Source of the DNA: Paulinella micropora
Taxonomy: Eukaryota > Cercozoa > Imbricatea > Euglyphida > Paulinellidae
Length of the DNA stretch: 64,000 nucleotides
NCBI GenBank assembly: GCA_019918135.1
Contig: WBZZ01005569.1
Span: forward strand, 62,001 to 126,000
Direction of reading: 5' to 3'
Shown: piece by piece, positions 56,945-64,000 of the stretch
How the letters are laid out: each line of letters begins with the position of its first letter
How positions within the stretch are numbered: the first letter of the stretch is position 1
Program-made: the position numbers and the translations under genes
Notes under the pieces: model-generated
What the model was told of the DNA's origin: nothing
The model's database searches: none
What the model saw: only the letters and a program-made list of their open reading frames with translations

Positions 56945-59929
56945 ATGTCTAACCCACAGGCCGAGGGGCACAATGTAAAAAAATATGCTAGGGACGTCCT
57001 GTTAGCTGCAATATATGGCAATCTCTTGGTAGACTTTTTAGCAGAATATACGGGTGGCAACCTGGATGCCGGGCAAGAGCTGTGCAATTACTTTTGCAAA
57101 TGGTACTTAAAACGAGCCCACTGCCCGACGGACGGGAGCCTTCTTTGCATGATTAAAACGTTTGAATCTCTGGAGTCTACCAAGCCTAACCTCTTTGTTT
57201 CTTTGTCTCAAGACGGGACGGTTAGCTGGGACAGTACCTTGGTTCTGCGCCTAGCGCCCGCCGCCATCAAGTACCACAACGATACGAAGTCTTGCCTGTT
57301 GGCTGCGTACGTACAGAGCAGAGCAACGCACGGGGGTTGCGACACAGCCAAGTTCGCTATGTTCTTTGCGTTCTTGCTTAATCTTGCGTGGAATCTTGCC
57401 AAGGGGGCGAGCTTAAGCAAGCCTGACTTACTCCGGGTTCTTGACGGATCTTCGCTTTTGAAAGCAGCGAATGACCATCTCGCCTGCATAACGATGGGAG
57501 AAAGGGCTTGGCTAAAGAAACAGCACGTTTCGCAAGATCTGCTTCGCGAGTTCCCCTCTACCATAGAAGAAAAGACAGCTCGTCCCTTGCTAGCAGACGA
57601 CGACGGTGGATCCGTGCCTAGCCTCACAACTTGTTGGGGCGCTCTGGCCGCATCCCTAAGGGTGTTGCGCAGTATGCTTGCCTCCTCCCAATTACCTGCC
57701 GACAAGATGATATGGAAGTTTGAGACAGCAGTCTCACTGTGCTGCCAGCTGGACACTCGCAGCAAACCAGTGGCTATCAGCAAACCAGTAGCTATCATGG
57801 CGTGCCAGCTGGTTGCAGCCTTCTCCGCAGACGTCGACGTCGAGGGGCAATACACGGACCCCCCCGCCTGGTTCCGCGCGATTTTCACGCGCAATCCAGA
57901 CTCTCTGTACAAGCTCAGTGCCAAGGTGCAACGAGCAGCAACAACAACAATAGAGACAGTGGCGGTCCCAAAGAAGACGAGTGCGACCAAAGATGGCTGG
58001 TTCGAATTGCTCTTTGGTTTCAAGGAACAAACCCTGCGCACCCACGGTGCGGGAGCTTTTGACTTTAACAAAAAACGTTACAAGAGCGTTCTAAGCAAGA
58101 TAGGCTCAGAGCCTGTTTACTTGATACGCGAAATAAAAACGGGTGGCCCAACGCGGGAATTCATTGCGGGTGATTTCAAGGTACCCAGCCTCAAGGAGCT
58201 GAGAAAAGAGATCCGGGCGCTTGCTGCACAAGCGTTGGAGAAAAGCCCCCGGGCGGCCGCTGCGGGGCCGCCGAGGGTGACGGTTGAGCACACGGTCACC
58301 CAGTCCGTTTTTGATGCACACTGCGATTCTGAGAACAACCAGGCCTTTTTTCAGGTCGCGTCCCAATTCAACTGCCTGGAGTTTATGAGCCCTAGCCAAA
58401 CGCCCGCGGACGGTATCACTTGTTATTTCATGGACAAAACGCAGGGCCCCGCCTGCGCCCTGGCCGCAGCTCCCGCTCTGTTCTATCGGCAATATTGCCG
58501 AGATGGCGCCGAGTCCCAGCTAAACACTCTCGCCGGGGTTATCAAGCGACTGGAGCAGGAACTGCTGCGTCGTAATAAATCTCCCGGAAGAAGAAGTCTC
58601 CAGGTCCAGAACGGGTACGCCTTTTGCAGCAAAGAAGTCATGACGGAAATCCATGACGGCCTGGCAGATATGGAAGAGCAAGAATTAGATAAGTTCCGGG
58701 AGCTCCAGCAGGTAGGGGTAGTGACCAACGCCGAAGTGCCCTTTGCGAGAAGGACGAAGGAGGACTTGTTTGTGCTGCGGTCAGAACGGTCACAGAAGCA
58801 GCTTGTCCACCAAGTGCTGTGCTCCGCACTAGGGATAGGCTACGCGTGCCATGACGTAGATGAAGCAAAGCTGTGGTATCCATTGGCCAGGCTGGTTCTC
58901 GAGGCGCAGTACGAGGCGACTCTGCTGTTAGCCCTGCGGCGCTATTTGCAACAGGCGCAGCAGGGCTCAGGCGCGCTGCGTCCAGTCAAGGTCTTCTTGA
59001 CCTTTGTGGGCGGCGGGGTTTTTCAGAACCCCGAGAGAGACATTGCGGGAGCGATCAAAAGAGCTATTCAAGTTTTGCAGGGTTTTGTCCTGCCACACCC
59101 AGCAGCGGCTGGGCAAGGGCCTGCGCTACGAGTCTGCCTGCTCCATTACAGGACGCTTACAGAGTATTATGCACAGGAAATACAGACACCAACGCCCGCG
59201 CCCGTGCCTAAACCAGCACGCACGGCGCCGGCGCGGCAGAGCATCGCTCGTTTGCAGAAACCCCTGCTACCCCGACGGGACGGCCCCCTCATTATAATAG
59301 AACAGGCTGACATGTGCCAGCAGAATGGCCCAGGCGTCGGCTGCCTGGTGAATGCAGCCAACGAGAAGATGAAACACGGTGCCGGGCTGGCGTTGGCGCT
59401 CAAGAAGGCAGGAGGAAAAGATGCGCAGGGAAACTATAAGATACTATTAGATGTAGCAAGTCAGCAATGGCTAGCACAAAACGGGGGCGTCCTGCGCGAG
59501 AGAATGGTGGCGGAAACCACCGCGGGTGATATGAAAGCCAAGAGCATACTGCACGTGGTGGGGCCTGATCTCAGAGGCTCCACCACGGGGCTGACTGACG
59601 GACACCGCCAAAAGCTAAGAGCGGCCGTTTTGGCAGTGCTAAACTATGCAGAAGAAAAAAAGTTTGATTGGATTGCAATTCCAGCCATCTCAACGGGAAT
59701 TTATGGCTTTCCAAAAAAGGAAGGTACCAAAATTATATTAGAGACCTGCATAAAATTCTGTCTTGAACCCGCAGTGCAGCGTCATCTCAAACAGATAAGG
59801 CTTGTCAGCAATGACAAGGAGACCAATGCATTCTTTGAGGAAGCAGATTCAGAAATTGGGGCTCCGAACTATGAGGAGGGAGTAGGATACTATTTCGCGG
59901 TCTTTGACGAAAGAGAAAGCGAGTTCTAA
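56945..59929 (+). CDS. Macro-domain protein, 994 aa, probably two ADP-ribose-binding modules
   Basis: I choose the ATG at 56945 (MSNPQAEGHNVKKYARDVLL) because the frame upstream is G-rich low complexity. Residues 1-400 are helical and unrecognised. Residues about 440-760 contain FQVASQFNCLEFMSPSQTP, TQGPACALAAAPALFYRQY, VHQVLCSALGIGY, VFLTFVGGGVF, a motif set seen in proteins related to PARG-type macro folds. Residues about 780-990 are a canonical macro domain: GCLVNAANEKMKHGAGLALA, ILHVVGPDLRG, IAIPAISTGIYGFP. Macro domains bind or remove ADP-ribose, and viruses use them to counter host ADP-ribosylation defences. There is an 18-bp tandem duplication (SKPVAI twice) near residue 280. The frame is clean throughout. 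Confidence 0.8.
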   Translation: MSNPQAEGHNVKKYARDVLLAAIYGNLLVDFLAEYTGGNLDAGQELCNYFCKWYLKRAHCPTDGSLLCMIKTFESLESTKPNLFVSLSQDGTVSWDSTLVLRLAPAAIKYHNDTKSCLLAAYVQSRATHGGCDTAKFAMFFAFLLNLAWNLAKGASLSKPDLLRVLDGSSLLKAANDHLACITMGERAWLKKQHVSQDLLREFPSTIEEKTARPLLADDDGGSVPSLTTCWGALAASLRVLRSMLASSQLPADKMIWKFETAVSLCCQLDTRSKPVAISKPVAIMACQLVAAFSADVDVEGQYTDPPAWFRAIFTRNPDSLYKLSAKVQRAATTTIETVAVPKKTSATKDGWFELLFGFKEQTLRTHGAGAFDFNKKRYKSVLSKIGSEPVYLIREIKTGGPTREFIAGDFKVPSLKELRKEIRALAAQALEKSPRAAAAGPPRVTVEHTVTQSVFDAHCDSENNQAFFQVASQFNCLEFMSPSQTPADGITCYFMDKTQGPACALAAAPALFYRQYCRDGAESQLNTLAGVIKRLEQELLRRNKSPGRRSLQVQNGYAFCSKEVMTEIHDGLADMEEQELDKFRELQQVGVVTNAEVPFARRTKEDLFVLRSERSQKQLVHQVLCSALGIGYACHDVDEAKLWYPLARLVLEAQYEATLLLALRRYLQQAQQGSGALRPVKVFLTFVGGGVFQNPERDIAGAIKRAIQVLQGFVLPHPAAAGQGPALRVCLLHYRTLTEYYAQEIQTPTPAPVPKPARTAPARQSIARLQKPLLPRRDGPLIIIEQADMCQQNGPGVGCLVNAANEKMKHGAGLALALKKAGGKDAQGNYKILLDVASQQWLAQNGGVLRERMVAETTAGDMKAKSILHVVGPDLRGSTTGLTDGHRQKLRAAVLAVLNYAEEKKFDWIAIPAISTGIYGFPKKEGTKIILETCIKFCLEPAVQRHLKQIRLVSNDKETNAFFEEADSEIGAPNYEEGVGYYFAVFDERESEF

Positions 59930-60096
59930 GAATTTTCTCTTTATTTTTAAAATTAACAAAAGAAAAAAAAAAAAAAGGACGAACCTATCGCGTCGTCATG
60001 TGAGTCTGAGCAAGTACTTTCCGTCGTCGGTCGGGCCTAGGGCCTGAAGGTTAAAATCTTTGCTCGAAAGTGAGAGGTATGGAGACACTGACAGGC
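59930..60096. terminator. AT-rich gene end and long-range inverted repeat
   Basis: Convergent gene ends with an A-run at about 59961-59976. CTCGAAAGTGAG at 60063-60074 is exactly inverted at 60113-60124 (CTCACTTTCGAG), so the 3' end of the minus-strand gene can fold into a 12-bp stem with a 38-base loop. Confidence 0.45.
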
Positions 60097-61065
60097 TCAA
60101 GTCTCCGGATAGCTCACTTTCGAGGCCCAGGCTTTGCAGAAGTTCTGGGGAGCTTGATGGCAAGCTACGAGCACGCGAGCTGCCAGGCTGGCCAGGGCGT
60201 TTTCGAGAGGGCCGGCCTGCACTTTCAAGAACAGAAGATCGCTAGTAAGAGGAAGTTCGGGAGTGGCATCGCCGATGGAGTAGCTTAGAGCAAGGAGCAG
60301 CCCCTGACTTCGCAGCTGCAGAAGAAGGCTGAGGAAGGGATAGTGAGGTTGACCGGCGGGCGCCTGCAGCTGCGCGGCAGCTGCAGGCCCGGGTGCCTGC
60401 GCTAAGAGGTAGCGACAGAGCACGCGGGGGGAGAGGATCTGCTGCCAGTCTGCGAACAAGGGTGAAGGGCAAAGCGTAAGCGACGAGAGCCTGCCTTCCG
60501 CATGCAACAAGACAAACCCGGGCCCCGCGGGCCGGTCTTCCCACCTCAACAGCCAGATGGTACCGTTGGGGAGATGGTAGAGAGTGCACCAGCCAAGCTG
60601 TGCAAAAGCGGGTTCTGTCAGCAGTGCAATCTCTAGGGCGGGTGACCAGGGCAGCTGGTGTTCTGTAGCGCGGTCCAAGGTAATTGCACGGCGCAGACCC
60701 CACACCGTATGAGGCACTAGTTTGTTTTTAGCAGCCTTTAATATCAGCTCGTTTTGTTGGTATGTTTCGAGCCGGGGCTGTTGCCACCAGTACTTGTCTA
60801 TTATAAACCAGGCCTTGTAGGCTAGGCTGAGCAGAGTCAGATTTGGCTCGCGTTGCCTGAGCAAAGGCAGGGCTTTTTGGCAGATTACAAGTAGATCCGA
60901 ACAGCGAGGGAGGTCGGGGTTAAGCACAGGTGCGTGACAGGCGCGGGATCGTCGCCAAGCTACGTATTCCGGCCATTTGTCCCGCAGCAGAGATCGTAGC
61001 TCCTCCGTGTCTGTGATCCGTTTAAAGGTTGCTGGCAAGGAGGGGCTACGCGGCTCTTCCTCCAT
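60097..61065 (-). CDS. Unknown protein, 322 aa
   Basis: I prefer the Met at 61065 (MEEEPRSPSLPATFKRITDT); the frame opens five codons earlier. It has mixed alpha/beta composition with several Trp-rich segments (IIDKYWWQQPRLETYQQNEL, LPNGTIWLLRWEDRPAGPGF) and an Ala/Gln linker (APGPAAAAQLQAPAGQP). No domain is recognised. Trp and Leu patterns in the middle recall cell-attachment or SMI1/KNR4-like folds, but this is too weak to call. It has a clean frame and AATAAA-like sequence upstream at 61085-61092. Confidence 0.7.
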   Translation of the reverse strand: MEEEPRSPSLPATFKRITDTEELRSLLRDKWPEYVAWRRSRACHAPVLNPDLPRCSDLLVICQKALPLLRQREPNLTLLSLAYKAWFIIDKYWWQQPRLETYQQNELILKAAKNKLVPHTVWGLRRAITLDRATEHQLPWSPALEIALLTEPAFAQLGWCTLYHLPNGTIWLLRWEDRPAGPGFVLLHAEGRLSSLTLCPSPLFADWQQILSPRVLCRYLLAQAPGPAAAAQLQAPAGQPHYPFLSLLLQLRSQGLLLALSYSIGDATPELPLTSDLLFLKVQAGPLENALASLAARVLVACHQAPQNFCKAWASKVSYPET

Positions 61066-61155
61066 TGAACAGTGTAGCAAATTTTAATAAAACAATTCAA
61101 GCACAAAGACTAACCCTAGTTTCTTCTTTTCCGTGCCCTTCTCCCCCCCCCCTCT

Positions 61156-64000
61156 CTAGCTGCTTCCTGGTTCTTGGCCTGCGCCATCGCCTCGAAGGTC
61201 ACAGGCAGGGTTGTCTGTTTCTTCGGCTTCAAAATCGTCTGTTTGTAACGACTCGCGATCTTCGGGGATAGTGTTGAGGACGGGAGCCTGCCCCTGCACA
61301 GGCAGAGGCTGGCTCCAGCTCTGATCACCTTCGGGGCGCTCGCCGACCTCGCCGATCTCGCCGACCTCGCCGATCTCGCCGACCTCGCCGATGCCCAAGT
61401 CCTCGCTTTCTATGTCCGCGGGCTCGGGCTCGCCCAAACTCGAACCCGGCTGAACGCTGTCGAAGCTAAGCCTGAAGTTAACGTAGCCTGCTGCGCTGGT
61501 GTCAAGGGGATCGCTCGGCTGAAGGTGGAAAGCGCGCGGATCGACGGGGTTCAGGGCATCGAGAGGGCCGAGGGGGCTGTCTCCCTCTTCTTGCCCCGGC
61601 ACGTCGCACCGGGAGTCCCTGGTCTCTGGAGCAAGGAGCTGTGGGTGGCATAGAGGAGGAAACATGATTTCATGTGCGCGGGGTGATCGGGAAAGGCGTT
61701 GCGCGCCGGGGTCTTCTTCTGCTTCGTTTTCTTTTTCTTCTTCGTCCGAGCCGCGGCGCCGTCGGAGGTAATAAAGTAGACAAACAACAGAATTACGGCC
61801 AGCCCGGCCGCAGCGCCAAGAATTCCGCTGGTTAAGGCCACGCGGGCGGTGGTTGCGCCGGCGGCTGCGCGGCCCGCCGTGCCGGCGGAGTCGGCGGGCG
61901 AGCTGTCCAGCACGGTGTAAAGCCAAGACTGTTGGTGCCAGAGCCCCGGCAGAAACGTGGCTTGCGCACCCATGCTCTTGAGCTTGTCGGTGCCCCCACC
62001 GACGTAGTTAAGAGCCAGGTAGAAGCTGAGCGAGATGTTAAGGGCGGCGAGAGTGTCATTGGCGCTTATATTGGCGCAGAAGGCTAGAAGAGTACCGGCT
62101 TCTCCCAGCAGTTCCAGGGGGCGGGCGCTGCCGTTGGCGGTAAGCACAGAGTCTCGGTGAGAAGCGGAGAGCGTGCCCCGCTCAGGGGTATGTGTGTCGT
62201 AGGTCAGGGCGTAGCAAAGGTAGCAAAGGCGTGTACTTTCCCCCGCACGGAGGAGGAGGGGGAGAGGGAGGTCGTGGCGGGGGGGCAGCTGCGGGGTGCC
62301 CGGCAGGGCCGCGAGGGCTTGCAGCGCAAAGGTTTCGTTGGCAGGGTACACGACGACCACTGCTCGGCCTCTGTAGGCGCGCAGCCCGCAAAAACCCCGC
62401 GCTATGCTAAGCCGTAGCTGTGCCTCGATGATGATGATAGCGCTGGCCGTTTCGTTTAGGTCATAGCAGTGGACCTCGTAGGGTACGGAGAGAGCCACTG
62501 CTGTGGCGTCTGTGCAGTTGGAGGCGTGGTGGTTGAGGGTGAGGCTGTAGTGTGGGGCGTTGGCGCTGGCGTTGTTTACTAGCAGGTGACCCTGCGGGCT
62601 GGGCAGGGCCCAGCCCGGCGAGAGGGCGACCGCGTAGGGGTACACGGTGAGGGTGTCGTAGGAGAAGCTAGCCCGCAGCTGCCGTGGACCGGCGTAGGTC
62701 AGCGTCGCGCGAAGCGAAGCCAGCCGGAGCTGCGGGGCGGGGAAAGGCTCCAACACGCTGACATTAAACTGGCAGGCTGCAAGGGCTGCCAGGTCAGTGC
62801 CACGGGCGTACACGCGGTATTGGCCGGGGGGGGAGAGCTGCGGTGGAACCGCGGGGGAGAGCGGCGCCGGTGGCTAGGTCTGTGATGGTGACCCGTGCCT
62901 GGCCCAGGCCGGCCAGGCGTTCCCACGGCAGCGCGGCGGCGGGGCGAGGCGCCGGGTAGGGGGGGCGAAGCACCCAAGCAGCGGGGGGGCAGAACTCGGC
63001 TTGGGTCGTTTGCTCTTCCGTAGCGCCGTCGTCGTCGTCGCCCAGGACCAGAGCCCTTATAGTACAGCTGGCGTTGTTGCCGGCCTCGTCCGATACCACC
63101 AGGGTGTAGTTGACGATGTCGCCTGCGGCGACTCGCCCCAGCCCGGCCCAAGAGACTTGTGCTGTCCCGGTTTGGCGGGTCGCCAAGCGGTAGTTATCGC
63201 TGAAGGACAGCGTCGTCGTCAGGTTGTCGAGTATGCAACCGCCGGCGGCGGCGGCGCATCCGCGTGTGCTGAGCACCAGCGTGGCGGGGGGGCAGTTGCT
63301 AAAGGCGGGCGGTGTGTGGTCAAACAGGAGCAGCTCCAGGGTGAAGAGCTGCACGTTGCCGCTTTCGTCGCGGGCCCGGAGCTCAAAGGTCTCCAACAGG
63401 CCCAGCCGGGGCTGGGCGTGTAGAAAGAGGGCTAGCATGCGCAGGTGTTGGGTGTAGAGGGAGGTTAGGTAGTCTAGCGCTTCTTCTGTGGGGGGTGGAG
63501 CGCCTTGGCAGAGGGCGGCGGCCCGCTCGCGGGCCAGAGCGGCCACGGCCCCAGTCACGTCGGCTGCTTGTTTGGCGTGGTTCGTGCCAAACAGGAGGTC
63601 GTAGGCCAGCAGCTGCTCCTGGGGCGTGACCTGGAGGGTGTTTCGATTATTGGTGTTAAGGGTGACTTGTTCCACCCCGACAGAGTCGACCCAGAAGGGT
63701 AACAACTGCGCCAGTAAAGGGAGCAGTGCGCCAGGGCGCGGCTCAGGCACGGGCGCGGCGGATCTGCGCTTGAGCAGGGCGGGGGTCAGCTGTGGACGGA
63801 TCCCCGCCGCCCAGCTGAACGCGACGGGCGGGAGGTCGTCCAGCAACCGCAAGCTGCAGTTCTGGAAATCGAGCCCAGGCCAACCCCCGCGGAAGGTCTG
63901 GCGCCCGTTGCTGGGGAGGCTGACAGGGGCGTACCCCAGCAACGGCGCCAGCGCTAACCCCAAGTAGACTTGTTGCCCCACGCTGGTGCCCCACACCGCT
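61156..64000 (-). CDS. Large HYR-domain membrane glycoprotein, 5' end outside the window; appears broken
   Basis: Coding-like sequence covers the right edge of the window on the minus strand in three overlapping frames, so the gene looks interrupted in about two places (or contains sequence errors). From the 5' side: an ectodomain with a HYR-like module (DHTPPAFSNCPPATLVLS, LSFSDNYRLATRQTG, VVSDEAGNNASCTIRALVLG), more ectodomain rich in Asn-glycosylation sites (NNAS, NCT, NET, NGS, NIS), a membrane helix (LGAAAGLAVILLFVYFITS), and an acidic cytoplasmic tail with an 18-bp repeat encoding EIGEVG. HYR modules are immunoglobulin-like folds in adhesion proteins. It is probably an envelope or cell-surface glycoprotein. 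Confidence 0.6.

Overview
The window looks like the genome of a large DNA virus of a protist (NCLDV-like), or an endogenous stretch of one. This is inference from gene content and layout; no hallmark gene (major capsid protein, DNA polymerase, packaging ATPase) was recognised here. Outside one inserted element the genes are short, mostly intron-less, closely packed and on both strands. AT-rich gene ends carry AATAAA-like or TTTAATTAAAA motifs and are often followed by G-run/C-run hairpins. The genes I can name fit such a virus: F-box/leucine-rich-repeat proteins, a USP-like deubiquitinase, a possible Ulp1-like protease, a GNAT acetyltransferase, a protein kinase, a protein with two MYND zinc fingers, a macro-domain protein of 994 residues, and several secreted or membrane glycoproteins, one with a HYR-like domain. 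Many genes have no recognisable homologue.

Layout. 1-12.9 kb is repeat-rich. It holds a dispersed ~115-bp repeat in many copies, two copies of a Fanzor (eukaryotic TnpB) element and a few unknown genes. 13-14.6 kb is a patchwork of fragments copied from elsewhere in the window: the Fanzor left end, a piece of an LRR gene, and two 5' pieces of the gene at 5.2 kb. 14.7-32 kb carries LRR/F-box genes, two tandem paralogous secreted glycoproteins, the acetyltransferase and three copies of a structured palindromic cassette that sits on or beside gene stops. 32.1-43.0 kb is a foreign DNA transposon of about 10.9 kb. It has terminal inverted repeats of nearly 600 bp, an apparent 4-bp target duplication, a multi-intron transposase gene with SET-like and RanBP2-type zinc-finger regions, and internal tandem repeats. 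It has landed in a membrane-protein gene. 43-64 kb returns to virus-like genes: kinase, possible methyltransferase, LRR proteins, double-MYND protein, USP-like protein, macro-domain protein and, at the right edge, a large HYR-domain membrane glycoprotein.

Common themes. F-box/LRR proteins together with a deubiquitinase-like and a Ulp1-like protein suggest manipulation of the host ubiquitin or SUMO systems. The macro-domain protein suggests interference with ADP-ribosylation. Several genes lie in two or three overlapping frames, often near homopolymers. This could be real decay, length-variable loci or sequence error, and the sequence alone cannot decide.
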